Assembly: GCA_945910005.1 (NCBI GenBank)
Contig: OX246738.1
Span: forward strand, 25,534,303 to 25,598,302
Origin: Isoperla grammatica
Lineage: Eukaryota > Arthropoda > Insecta > Plecoptera > Perlodidae
Length of the DNA stretch: 64,000 nucleotides
Direction: 5' to 3'
Under the pieces are notes generated by a model. The model did not search any database. It saw only the letters and a list, made by a program, of their open reading frames with translations, and was not told where the DNA came from. Positions 42,310 to 54,560 of the stretch are shown here, piece after piece. Every line of letters starts with the position of its first letter. Positions within the stretch are counted from its first letter, which is position 1. Both the position numbers and the translations under genes were made by a program.

Positions 42310-42685
42310 GTTGAGAATATATTGTTTAAAAACATATTAACAATACCCAAATTTTCGGCGGAAGTTTGGGCAAATGTTATATAGCAGATATTGTTGCTCG
42401 AACCAGGAAAAAACTAAATTTCGGATTAAGATCATTTATTTACCAGCTCTATTTTTTAGACAATTTTTATTTCAAAAAATCTTTTCGAATTTTGAATACA
42501 CATTTCTTAAAAGTGTACATTTTGGATTTTGTTAGGCCTACTTTTAACACTATGCGACCAATGCTAACACAATATTACTCTCCTCTTCGTAAGCCACATT
42601 TTTAAACATTTTACAAGGTATTTGAGGATCGTACTTTGAAAATTGATCGAGTATCGTGGTTTCTATCTAACACGCTTCGAATAGG
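42310..42685. other. AT-rich DNA, nothing recognised
   Basis: A 79-codon frame (42366-42605, +) has no recognised domain. Confidence 0.3.
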
Positions 42686-42689
42686 CTGA

Positions 42690-42862
42690 CGCGCAGTTGC
42701 CGTGGTCGAAAAGTTGTAACAATGGTACCAGGTTCGAATCCTAGCTTGGAACATGTATATATATGTAACATGTGGCTTCTTTCACATTAATATTTCACCA
42801 GTTCTAAGTCTCGATTACCATCGTTGCCAAACTGTGAGACGTGAAACGAAATATCTCATTAG
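42690..42862 (+). mobile_element. SINE, degenerate 'gggacgtaaaac' family
   Basis: ccaggttcgaatcctagctt (B box) is followed by a body with gtctcgattaccatcg and gtgagacgtgaaacgaaata, matching the order of the SINE at 8505 with many changes. Confidence 0.6.
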
Positions 42863-42869
42863 GTATACT

Positions 42870-43375
42870 ATCGTGTGCCAATAACCTGAATTCTCGGGTC
42901 AAAACGTAGCGATGAGGATGTAAGGAAATACCAATTAAAGAAAGCTTGGGCTGTAAAGGTTTAGTGAAATATTCATTTTTATTTTATCGTTTTAGAAATG
43001 ACGAAACATTTGCATAATTTGTAACCTCCTTCTAAAGTTGCGCTTTACCACCGTTTCTTCTATCATGACAAAGACATTTTAAGTTACAAGGCAACTTAGG
43101 GAATGAAACTACGTTGACCGAGATTTTAGTTGTCCATAAGACCAAATAAATATTTTTAATGGACTGTGAGAACATTCTTGTTTTTAATGCGGAGAGCTCA
43201 CAGCTTCAGTCTAGATTTAGGTCACTAAGATTTAGGGCTTTAAAATATGTTATACATTTCCCACACATATCGTATTATGAAGTGTAACACTATACGGTAC
43301 AGTAGGTAAATGTACATGAATGTCATACGATACGTCATACTGAGAATTGATTCTTAAAATAAATTTCGTATAATT
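42870..43375. other. AT-rich DNA, nothing recognised
   Basis: No frame or structured repeat. Confidence 0.3.
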
Positions 43376-43379
43376 CGAC

Positions 43380-43500
43380 CTCGCTACCGGCTTGACAGGA
43401 GAGGTTTCCAAGTTTTTCTTCAGTCTAAGGCGAAGACAGGATTGATTCTTATCACTGATTGGACATTTCTTCTGAATTTCTCGCTAGTCAACTAACCAGA
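43380..43500 (+). mobile_element. SINE 3' fragment, 'aaggcgaatgctgggattga' family, copy 5
   Basis: ctaccggcttgacagg, then gtttttcttcagtctaaggc and gaagacaggattgattctta correspond to the body and end of the family. Confidence 0.5.
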
Positions 43501-43504
43501 AGGC

Positions 43505-45310
43505 CCTGAACAATTTTGATGCAAACCATTGTCAATTTTATGAATATCATATAGACGCCCCGCGAATTCTGACATAATAGCTGTATTACATGTTGCGTTT
43601 GTACACCTTGTTTCAACAATAGTCACATGATAAGGGTATCCTTCGCATACGGATTAGTGAACACCTCTATCTTGTAACTCATAACGACATGATTCACTAC
43701 TCATATATCACTAGAAGACTTAAATATGTGCAAACAAATATATGTCACGGACGGGTAAATCTACGCGTAAATACCAGTTTTGAATTGCTTCAGAATAATA
43801 TACATATCCGTATTAATTTATCTAATTCTAGATATCGTTAGTTTAAAAGCCAAAACCTTCTCATTTAAATTGAGACGCCATTAACATACATATACCAAAC
43901 AAAAACCATTAAACATTAACAAAGAATACTCTGCTCCAATCACTGGTTTTGGGGGGATGGGAATTTCTAAATCTAGTATATTTCGTTGTAGAATGTAGAC
44001 TCGTATTTATTAAATATAAATGAACTCGCTTTGATGTTCGTTTTTCATCAATGTTCCGTGGATTGTTTGTAAATAAAATATGGTTTGTTGAAAGTTCTCA
44101 ACAGTCAATTTACAAGTATCCACCAAGAATGAAACGTTCAAAGTAAAGCAAATTAGTTTTAAGTTTCATGATGGTGATGGACAGCGGAAGTTTTATATTC
44201 GAAAGTCGAAAACTTTCCAGTGGGCTATAAATCTGGAAGACTTATAAACTTAAAATAAATTAAAGAATTTACTTTCCTGGACTGATCCAACGGCTCGTCT
44301 AAGTCCCCGAGTTTTATGTTAGAGAACAATGTTCTTTTTTAACTTGTTCGGCAGTGAAGGTTATTAACCAACTCCGTTCGGCCAGACGGAGAGAAGGATC
44401 GAACACGATCGTCATTGAAGTAAAGTCGATTAGAAATAATGTAAAAACAAGTTACGCTCTTCAGATACACAAAGGTAGTCAGTATCTTCATGGTCTTAAT
44501 AATATTTTCAGTACACGTATAATTAAATTTTTTTCAATAAAATATATTTTATAGTACTGTAATAATGCTGTATCGCGGAAGCAAGTTATAATAAAACTGT
44601 GTTGATAGGCCGAAAATGGTGCCGGATCTAAGAAGTATTATTATTATTATTATTATTATCATTATAATTATTATTATTATTTATTATTGAACAATTCTAT
44701 ATCAATTAAAAACAAATGCGCTTTTTTATAAACTAAACAATAAAATTTAATAGCTTGCTGTTAAATAACTTGATCTTATATAATAATACTATTCTTCGAG
44801 TTTTATTTATCATACTCAACGTTTAAAGACCAATACTCATCAACGGATTTGATGTTTATTTTTAACTGCTTTCAAGATATATAACGATTTCGCAATAATT
44901 TTAATAAACAAGCAACCTACGTGTTCAGACTAAGACACAGTCCCTTGTGTTACGTATTACATCTCTTCCTTATTATAAACTTCGCGTCTAGCTTTCTAAC
45001 CACTTTCAAACTACAGTACGAGAACGAACCGACTCTAAAGATTGGTGTGGTTAAATCCTGTAAACTATTTAAAACTTAGTTGAGTTTAACTACCGCAAAA
45101 AGTTTTACTATGTATGGTACGGTACGTACAACACCAAAATTAATATTATTCGTTTATAACTCACCTTATAAGGAGGATTTAATTAACGTTAGTACAATAT
45201 TTGTGGTTTCATATGGCGGTCATGACATGTTCGTGTAAATAAATGTTCAATAGAAGAACTCGTACATAGTTTCTTCACTGAATATTACAGTTTTTCGCAC
45301 GAGGTAGTAG
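43505..45310. other. AT-rich DNA with (ATT)n at 44636-44690
   Basis: A short att microsatellite is the only structure. Frames are short and unrecognised. Confidence 0.35.
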
Positions 45311-45317
45311 GACGGAA

Positions 45318-46045
45318 CATATACATACATACATACATACATACATACATACATACATACATACATACATACATACATACATACATACATACATACATAC
45401 ATACAAACATACATACATACATACATACATACATACATACATACATACATACATACATACATACATACATACATACATACATACATACATACATACATAC
45501 ATACATACATACATACATACATACATACATACATACATACATACATACATACATACATACATACATACATACATACATACATACATACATACATACATAC
45601 ATACATACATACATACATACATACATACATACATACATACATACATACATACATACATACATACATACATACATACATACATACATACATACATACATAC
45701 ATACATACATACATACATACATACATACATACATACATACATACATACATACATACATACATACATACATACATACATACATACATACATACATACATAC
45801 ATACATACATACATACATACATACATACATACATACATACATACATACATACATACATACATACATACATACATACATACATACATACATACATACATAC
45901 ATACATACATACATACATACATACATACATACATACATACATACATACATACATACATACATACATACATACATACATACATACATACATACATACAAAC
46001 ATACATACATACATACATACATACATACAAACATACATATAGATA
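45318..46045. repeat. (CATA)n tetranucleotide array, ~0.7 kb
   Basis: About 180 tandem cata units with only three or four aaac variants, located near the two edges (45405, 45997, 46029). The interior is perfect. All three minus frames are open through it (repeating YVCM) only because the unit lacks stops; they are not genes. Confidence 0.95.
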
Positions 46046-46049
46046 CATA

Positions 46050-46800
46050 TAAAAATTGTAATGGATAAAACATATCTCCAGGCGAGCTCAGTATGGCCAT
46101 ATCGTGATAACCCAAACATTATGTTATTGCAAACCCCGTTTCATACTATTAATAAATGTTTTCAGACAACATTTCAACCCGTCTTTCCACGCCAAGTGGT
46201 GCTGTTTAAAACAATAGTGTCCCCTGTTCGCCGGTTTCCTCGCGTTTCCGAAGAATAACATCCCATATACAGAAAACCTTCTACCAGAGACATTTAAAAT
46301 AGCTTCTTCTCTGGCCAAGTACGTTGTCCATCGCTAGCTGGGGTTGTCTTTGTGAAGGTTATATATATCCAAGTTTATGCTCTGGTGTATTAGTTACTCA
46401 ACCAAGCATAATAACCCATTGGGATGAGAAAACACGATTTTACGAAGATAATAACTTTGTGTTCCTCAAAGATAAATCTATCAGAAACAACTCAACTTTA
46501 ATATCACGTCATTGTGGCTGTGTGGGTATGCGTGTGTATCGGTTTGAAATCGCTGGCTAGTACGATCCCTTGTTAATAAAGGCCTTTATGAGGAAACATC
46601 GCATTATTTTCAAAGGAATGTGAGCAAGATACGTGACCCTTCTGATATAGCCAACATACGCAGCATACAAATGGCAGACAAACTCGCCTCGCCTGACCAC
46701 AAACGGCTGAAACCTACTAAATAATGCGCGACTTAGTTCACAATTCGGCCGTTCCTCGGAGTCGAGCAACCGATGCCTGACTGAGCTCAGACCCAGGTTA
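46050..46800. other. Unique DNA between two arrays, no gene
   Basis: Several 64-78-codon frames overlap on both strands (46061-46258, 46124-46318, 46324-46560, 46557-46769); none has a recognised domain. Confidence 0.3.
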
Positions 46801-46807
46801 ATGAAAC

Positions 46808-47695
46808 CTCTCTCAAAGGAGGCAACTTAGTGCAGCCATGAGCTCAAGGGAGGCAACTTAGTGCAGCCATGAGCTCAAGGGAGGCAACTTAGTGCAGCCA
46901 TGAGCTCAAGGGAGGTAACTCAGTGCAGCCAAGAGCTCAAGGGAGGCAACTTAGTGCAGCCAAGAGCTCAAAGGAGGCCACTTAGGGCAGCCAAGAGCTC
47001 AAGGGAGGTAACTTAGTGCAGCCATGAGCTCAAGGGAGGAAACTTAGTGCAGCCATGAGCTCAAAGGAGGCCACTTAGTGCAGCCAAGAGCTCAAAGGAG
47101 GCAACTTAGGGCAGCCAAGAGCTCCAAGGAGGCAACTTAGGGCAGCCAAGAGCTCCAAGGAGGCAACTTAGTGCAGCCAAGAGCTCAAAGGAGGCAACTT
47201 AGTGCAGCCAATAGCTCAAGGGAGGCAACTTAGTGCAGCCAAGAGCTCAAAGGAGGCCACTTAGTGCAACCAATAGCTCAAAGGAGGCAACTTAGGGCAG
47301 CCAAGAGCTCCAAGGAGGCAACTTAGTGCAGCCAAGAGCTCAAAGGAGGCAACTTAGTGCAGCCAATAGCTCAAGGGAGGCAACTTAGTGCAGCCAAGAG
47401 CTCAAAGGAGGCCACTTAGTGCAGCCAAGAGCTCAAAGGAGGCAACTTAGGGCAGCCAAGAGCTCCAAGGAGGCAACTTAGGGCAGCCAAGAGCTCCAAG
47501 GAGGCAACTTAGTGCAGCCAAGAGCTCAAAGGAGGCAACTTAGTGCAGCCAATAGCTCAAAGGAGGCAACTTAGTGCAGCCAATAGCTCAAGGGAGGCAA
47601 CTTAGTGCAGCCAAGAGCTCAAAGGAGGCCACTTAGTGCAACCAAGAGCTCAAAGGAGGCAACTTAGTGCAGCCATTGGCTCAAAGGAGGCAACA
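46808..47695 (+). repeat. 31-bp minisatellite, ~28-29 copies
   Basis: The unit is gcagccaagagctcaaagga plus ggcaacttagt. Variants (atgagctc, aatagctc, gagctcc, ggccac, gggcagcc) recur in a fixed order in the right half, showing a higher-order period of about five to six units. There is no coding frame. Confidence 0.95.
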
Positions 47696-47699
47696 AAGA

Positions 47700-49060
47700 A
47701 GATATTTCGTGTGGGAAAAGAATACATCAAATGCCAGAATTAATTTTTAATTGGTTTAAAAAGAAAAAATAATAACCACACTTATTATATTGTTGGATAC
47801 ATTTAGTACAAATGTGTTGTCTGTGCATTTAGCATTCAGTCTGCAAGCTTTAACCAACCAAAGCGCGAGTAGCATTATTTAGATATAATCATATAGTTAT
47901 ATTTAAGAAATGAAAATGGTTTGCTGTTAAAACGTTGTCCTCCGATTTGTCGTTAAAACTCAACAAATTATAGTTAGTAAAAGCTGATATAGCTCACGCA
48001 TGCACCATTTCATGCAATGCGAGCGTTTTTTTCGATTCGTCCAATCACAAGCCACCCTCACATTAGATACGGCCTGTGATTGGAGGAACATACACATAAC
48101 GCATCACACTTATCAGACGCACAATCAACTGAGCAATCCTTGGAAATTAAGATTTGGTCTCAGATTTCAAGTGCACCAACTTGACGGGTCTGCTAATTGC
48201 ACCACTTACTGAAAGTTGAGTGGCCGCCTACGCCAGGGGCATAACTCTGTAATGAAGCTTTGAAAGCACTTGTGGTGCTCAAGGGTATTTACAGAGCAAA
48301 TACACAGAGTGGGTTTAACATATTTAGGGAAATGTTTCACAATTAATGAAGTGGGCGACAACACGGTTGTTACAATACTGCTTTATGTTAGCAAAACATG
48401 ATCCGTCCACAAGAGTAGTGACCAAAATGCACGATTATTTCATGAACAACTGAAAATATCAATACATATATTACAATCAATACAAACATACATTATACTT
48501 AATTGTAAGAAGAAGCCTATTGCATTTGAGGGGATAACGAAAGAAACAACAGAAAACCAATATTAAATTATATAGACTAAAAAAAATGGATAAAGGTTTC
48601 ATTCAATTCTTTCTCAATATTTGTATTCAACATGCACGCATCATTATGGGATTGAATTCAAAACCAACCTTTCAATCTGCCCTCTAGCATACTCTCTATC
48701 TTCTCTTTTCCATTTCCAACGTCTTCGTTATTGACATTACCAGATACCTAGCGGCGCTTTATGGTTGTTATTTTAAATGATGGTATTTATATCGTTTCAA
48801 TATACGGCTTTATTATTATTTCATTTTTTTGCTGTTGAGTGGTGTGAGCAGATACGTGTGTGTATACTCTTCAGCCGTTGGCATTTTCCGTGCCTTCTTT
48901 TGTATCCGTTGTACTTTTTATTAACAATAGTTGCGTTATTTACCTCATTGAGTTCTTTGTGTATTCAAACTCTCTGATATCGAATCTTGTCTCGTTGAGA
49001 AATAAAATAAATAAAAATAAAGCAATTTCATTCCGTCATAATAGTTATTATATAGAACTC
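47700..49060. other. AT-rich DNA; one inverted pair
   Basis: tccaatcacaagcc and ggcctgtgattgga (48045-48088) form a hairpin with a ~16-base loop and contain CCAAT motifs in both directions. Frames are short. Confidence 0.3.
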
Positions 49061-49064
49061 CATT

Positions 49065-49228
49065 TTAGAGGTGACATCAGCGGTAAGACGCGATACTCTG
49101 TTTTGGGAGATTGTCGATTCGATAACGGTCATCGGTAATCCCTAGTTTTCCGACGTTTTCCTCAGTCACAAGACGAATGCTGGGATTGGAACTAACGCCC
49201 TAGAACATTCCGTTCCAACTATCCAAAA
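49065..49228 (+). mobile_element. tRNA-derived SINE, 'aaggcgaatgctgggattga' family, copy 6
   Basis: catcagcggtaagacgcgat (A-box region), gtcgattcgataacggtcat (B-box region), then gttttcctcagtcacaagac and gaatgctgggattgga. Nearly full length. Confidence 0.7.
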
Positions 49229-49234
49229 ATCATA

Positions 49235-52200
49235 ACTAACCTATAGTTAAGTCAAGGGGCTCATATTGTACACCTATGTTTTGCAGTCTACAATATGGAA
49301 AACTAATATTTAATTTCTACAAAATTGATCCAGTGTTACTTGTTTAATATTTTTCTGCTACCATGAAAGGAAATTTTTTGTTTTAATATGAATGTTTGTT
49401 CAGTTAATTTTTACCAACTGCAAGTAGTGCTCCAGTGTTTCCGCCGACCACTAACATATACACGGATTGACATGGTCCATTGCTACACACGAGACTCTAA
49501 TGCATGCGGGGAGTTACTGGTTTTATCCCCGCTATCAATCGAGGCGTGTGATAGCTTTCCGAGATATTACTTTTTATTTGGTAATAAAACGACTGACTGG
49601 ATGAGCCCTAGAAACAACCATCGGAGATACCTGTCCTAGTCCTTCCTACTATTCCTAGTTATTCTGCTACAAAGGGGAAGTTGTCGCTAGGTAGAAACAA
49701 TAATTGGTAAGAAAAGCGTAAGGTATATCTTCGTGCATGATTTGTGAGAATACATTGAACACCGGATATTATAATGATCAACCCAACTATAAGTATTGAA
49801 GTTAGAGGATTTCGCCACAATAGTTTACGATATAATTATATAGTTGTTTTAATGTAATTATTTCTTTAAACATCAAGTTGCTTGAGATTTGTTGTTACCA
49901 ATTTGTTTATGAATTTACAAAATGTTACAATATTTATGTTGTTTTAATTAGTATTATTGATAAGTATTAGATGATACCACCGTGGCACCCAACGTATAAA
50001 GCCTACGACATACGACATCTAGAAGAATATGCATACAATTGTTCTAAGGTTTGGAAACCTTTGAAATTCGTTTTCTCGAGAGAAAATCTTTCCGAGATCA
50101 AATGGTTGTCTGCAACATTTGTGTGTCCAACAGAATACTCCACCCTTATATATTTGCCTTTTCCATCGCCGAAACGAAAAGAAAATTGTAAATTAAACTC
50201 CGGCCGCAACAAACGTTCTCGAAGGAGGCGGTCGGCCTCCTTCCAAGAACCCTGAATAACAATAAGACTGTTTCTTAAGATAGATCCATAGGAAACAGAA
50301 CAAAAATGTCTCCTTAAATGTTCTTTTCTTATCTATTTTCGAAAAGTCCTCCCAATTTATTTTTAGTATTTGTGTGTGTGATCATTGTGCCAGACGTTAC
50401 ATATTTGCCCGAACTCCAGAGTCGGCCAGATTTCCTGTGGGACATCCCAGTCCGTCTCGCAAGAGATTGTCCAATTTCCCGTGGGACGAAAACACGAAGT
50501 GAGTTCTGTATGGCTGTTGAAAATAGGCCACGCTAGGCGTGAAGTAGGCTGCTGACGTCCGCGCCATAAGCCGGCAAGGCGCTATCATGCCCTCTTAACC
50601 GCCGGGCTTGAGTTAAATCACTGCTGACTTACCGACCAGCGAACCAAGAAGGTTGCTTGTTTCTAGGTAAGAGGGTATGTGTGGCCACTCGACTGGAATA
50701 GTCGAATTGATAACGGCTATACAGCAGCAAGATAGGAACCCCATATTTTAGCTGGGACCAAAGCCAGGATTTCAGAGATTTTACGCTAAGATATTGAAAA
50801 TCTCTTGTGGTTTACTTCTTTCTAGGAAATTACTTTATACAGATAAACATTCTACACTTTGCACAATGTCAATTCATTTAGTTCACTGGCTTAAACATTT
50901 ACAATATCACTAATTACGCGGGCAGTGTATGCCCACTGACCGTCACTATAATACCACAACTTAAACAATTTATGAAGATGTTGAAAACAAAAACAAGTAC
51001 ATGTTTAAGCGTAAGTTGTAATCACATACAAACATATAAAATAAGCACACCAACCAAAACCAAAATTTAAATTCGAATTATAAATACGAACACTAGCTTA
51101 CGGTTATTAATAATTACGTTTATCATTGAAATTTATATGATGATCATAAATTAAGGTCTGTTGATTTGATCAACACTCATTCTTGAATATTTGTATATGC
51201 TCCTAAGATGCTTACTTTTTATCCATCAGTATACTTATTACGATTGTACACTTATTTTCTGTAATTTAGATTATTGTTCGTATTCTTAAATGTATGTATA
51301 TCGTGTTATATCTTACTTCGGTGTATCTTTGTTTAATATTCTTTTGTTTACTTTGTTGGATTGTGTATTATATAATATGTTATTTTCTTTTGTTAAACTT
51401 TGATAATGGCTAGGTAATCTGATAGAAAAAGGTGTCAGAAAAGTTATTATCAATCCCCGAACCTAAAAACACAAAGAATCATAATATTATAAATTATATC
51501 CACCAATAAATATATATATCGCAACATGTTACACACGTAGAAACGTTTTGACCCGGAATAAAATGATTAAACAACCACACCAAAATGAAACTGTAACCAA
51601 GATAATTGATTTAAAAACTTGTGAATGTTTACTTTCTCAGGCCGAGGTGTGTCTTTCAATAATATATTTATAAGGAAAGGATGATTATTGATGATAAAAC
51701 AAAACCAATTTGTTTTCTCAGTACAAATGACATCCTTCAACAATCTGCCGTATTTCGGTAACATTCTTCACATTTCAACCACCACAATATTAAACTATTA
51801 TTTTTCTCGTCCCTGTACTCCAACCAACTGGCGATCGCCCCTGCCACCACACCTGGCACCAGCTTCCATGCAAGATGGTGTCAGCAGTTTACTTCAAACG
51901 CAAGAAAGATTTTAGCGACGAGTTTTTATTTGCGCAGGCTTTGTTTACTTTTTAATAAAGACTAATTATCTCTGTTAAATATCCTGAAGGGGCCATCAGG
52001 CGCAACGCAAAAACAAGATATTGTTGTTAAACGTATTATTCAAAGTTTTCCCAGGTCTAACAAAATTACTTGAGTTCTTTAATAAAGTGATATTAAATAT
52101 CCTTGAGCATGCACACAATATCAAAATTTGTAAAAGTAAAAGCTTTTAACATTTTAAATTAGCTTTTGTGAAGTAGACTTTAGTATGCATATATTACACC

Positions 52201-52280
52201 TATAGGCTATTTTATTTTACTCAGTTTACATAAGTGTAAACAGTAAATGTATGAATGTCCAACAATTATGATTTGTTGTT
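49235..52280. other. AT-rich DNA, no gene
   Basis: The frame 49971-50255 (+, 94 codons) is basic at its end (KRSRRRR) but not recognised. A perfect 9-bp hairpin (gaaggaggc/gcctccttc, 50221-50243) overlaps its 3' end. Nothing else is structured. Confidence 0.3.
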
Positions 52281-52284
52281 TTAA

Positions 52285-52500
52285 CGATGAACTCGACAAC
52301 GGGTCATACGACGGCAGAGGAGATTGGAGGAAAGGGACAAGTAGAAGGAGAACATAGATTTAGAGCTGTTTCAAGGTTAGTGGAGGGGGGAGAGGGGAGG
52401 TGAAATTGGAGGAGATACTCATTTCGTCGTATGTTATTACTGGAAGAGTCACTCCGGGTTAATTCTACCCCGGGTCCAGATGGGTTTTGAAGTTTTGGAT
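52285..52500. repeat. Dispersed repeat, second copy of 24.0-kb element
   Basis: ggaggaaagggacaagtaga and attctaccccgggtccaga match 24080 and 24165 in order and spacing, with an extra G-rich insert. Class unknown. Confidence 0.4.
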
Positions 52501-53275
52501 GATTAATGAATCCTCAAATTTACTTTAGTCGTCGTTTTGAATTCAAGTAAGGCCTAGATATATTGTTGTGCACAGTGTATAGTAATTCGTTCATTATGTA
52601 TTATCGTTAAATTACTACTAAACAAACGTACAACATACAAGTTTTAAGTGATCAATATTTGGTTTAAAGATTTAAGTCAAAAACTAGCGGTTTGCCAAGA
52701 TTCTGCACAATTAAATAATTTCATGTAGAAAACACGTTCACACGCAATAATCTCTTTGGAATAAATTGTTGGAAATCAAAACAAGACGTAACACGCAGGT
52801 CCTCTAAACCCTTCTTACAGTTTCGGTAAACCTCAAAGTTTAAGGTTAACTGAAACTCCGCTAAGAGGATTGGGAGGGCCTTGAAGCAAGACACTGTGGG
52901 AGCGTAGTACGCAATAGCAAGGAAACCAACAACCATGCAATATTTAGCGCGAATAAAAGAACACACCAAGTGAAACTCGTGTAGAGAGAGAAGCAATTTA
53001 ATGCCATCCGTCCAACGTACATGGGTGACCACAAGGATCCAGCATACTAAAGATATTGAGAAAAATGAATATTGAATAGGGTTCTTAACAATTAATAAGT
53101 GTTGTTATATAAATAATTATTTAAAATATTGACACAACGCCTTAAAATTTTTTTAAAATAGTATCAACAAGAATGGGTAATGAATCCAATTATCTTTAAC
53201 CACAATGAAGTATCGCACAACTGCTCGAGATCCCAGAAAGAGACCCTTCTCATCATTTACTTCCCATCTATCCGT

Positions 53276-53295
53276 TTTTTTTTTTTTTTTTTTTT
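53276..53295. repeat. Poly-T tract
   Basis: About 20 consecutive T. It lies ~100 bases beyond the last coding remnant of the minus-strand LINE, so it could be its poly-A tail. Confidence 0.7.
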
Positions 53296-53390
53296 TAGCA
53301 AGATTGTGATGCAGGGTAGGTAGTCTTCTCTTTTCTTAGCATTAATCGTGAAATCCTGCGTTGTACCAGTTTTTAAACATATCGTAGGGT

Positions 53391-53598
53391 TCAATATCGA
53401 AATCTTCTTCTCTTATTATCAGGACTAATGGCTATGATATCGACTCTATTAGTTGAACAACTGACAGAAATGCAACCATCTTCTTCGCGGACTTCCCTGC
53501 AATGCTTAAGACGAAAGCCATCGGCGATCGACTTTCTAACTTCATGATGTCTGTAAAGTTCACCCTTAGAGGAGAATCCGAGAACATGCGCAAGGGTT
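53391..53598 (-). pseudogene. Restriction-like endonuclease remnant
   Basis: The frame reads TLAHVLGF, GELYRHHEVRKSIADGF, then NRVDIIAISP and ends RRFRY-stop. RLE domains have an 'ETL.HVLG.C' knuckle end, an RH..V..IA helix, an R-DII core and a D-P-T-R-F/Y stretch. The R(V)DII catalytic-core aspartate is present. The usual cysteine after HVLGF is serine here, and the frame breaks where the 'DPT-R' stretch should be. Confidence 0.7.
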
Positions 53599-54028
53599 CA
53601 AGGTCTACTTGATCTCCGCCCAGCGAAGGCTCGTCTACTTGATCTCCGCCTAGCGGAGGCTCGTCGAACTCCCAAGTTAGGTCGTCGCGAGGGAACCAAA
53701 ATCGCCATTTTGTATCACACTAAAAAACTGTTATAATAATTAAATATCCGTTGTAGATCATGTAATAAAATACTTAAAACACCTAAAAGAGACATTTTGA
53801 TAGAATACAGTGATTGAAGATTATAAAATATGATGATTTTTCCTATTTAGGAGGTAATTCTATTTGACATATCACTTAATTTGTTTTCTTTAACGTTTCT
53901 CCCATTTTAATAGCATGTGATTTTTAACATTGTGGAACGGACTGCGACGACCTAACTGGGGAGTTCGACGAGCCTCCGCTAGGCGGAGATCAACGAGCCT
54001 CCGCTAGGCGGAGATCAAGTAGACCTTG
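53599..54028. mobile_element. MITE, 430 bp, inserted in the LINE
   Basis: Arms of ~90 bases: left 53599-53690 and right 53935-54028. They begin caaggtctacttgatctccg and contain a duplicated ctccgcctagcggaggctcg phrase and ctagttaggtcgtcgc-like sequence. Each phrase is itself a hairpin. The interior is AT-rich and non-coding. ggtt flanks at 53595-53598 and 54033-54036 may be the target duplication, leaving four extra bases at the right end. Confidence 0.8.
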
Positions 54029-54032
54029 GAAT

Positions 54033-54557
54033 GGTTTTAAGTGTGGATGACGGCATCGGGTGTTCTCGAATGATCTGCCTGGCAAAGGCCCATTGCGAAG
54101 AAGACAATCCATCTTTTGAATATATCCATTTATTTGCTCTTGGGGTATCCTAGAATATTTCAACACTTCTCCATTTATGAGAAAGATGCGTCCATTCTTG
54201 AAAAGATTATTCACGCATGGTAGGTATTACGCAACCTGCCAGTCGTACGATCGTCAAACTTATAACATCAGTTAGACCAAGTTTAGAAATGGATTCAGTA
54301 ATTTGATCCTCAAGATTACGAATAACATGGATGATAGGATCTTGAACATAAAGAAATGTTTGACATATATTGAAATGTTGAATGTGAGCTGCCCATTTTG
54401 CTCTTATTATTCCAGGGCCGCCGAATTTCTGTGGAGCAGAAATGAAGATTGTTGGCGTATCGCCAGGAAAACCAATACTTTGCTTAATTCCGCTTCTTAC
54501 AATTTGGTCTACATCCTCTAAAAATGACATAGGTAGCTCTTGTTTACAGTAGCACAT
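54033..54557 (-). pseudogene. LINE RT thumb and linker
   Basis: The first frame (54557-54207) contains EDVDQIVRSGIKQSIGFPGD and APQKFGGPGI. That fits the RT thumb of R2-like LINEs: a D..IR..(V/I)K helix, L(G/P)P-D-TP, then GG-GI. The second frame (54214-54033) has FLINGEVLKYS and the RCRHPHLK start of a CCHH-like knuckle. The two overlap by a frameshift. Confidence 0.7.
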
Positions 54558-54560
54558 TGC

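Noticed and set aside
45247..46119. Three long YVCM-repeat proteins on the minus strand
   Set aside because: They are translations of the (CATA)n array in three frames; a tetranucleotide without stop codons is open in every frame.
46808..47695. CRISPR or telomeric array
   Set aside because: There are no unique spacers, and the unit is 31 bp with point variants: a minisatellite.
53595..54036. Firm 4-bp target duplication of the MITE
   Set aside because: ggtt is on both sides, but the right copy is four bases away from the matching end of the inverted repeat; kept only as a possibility.
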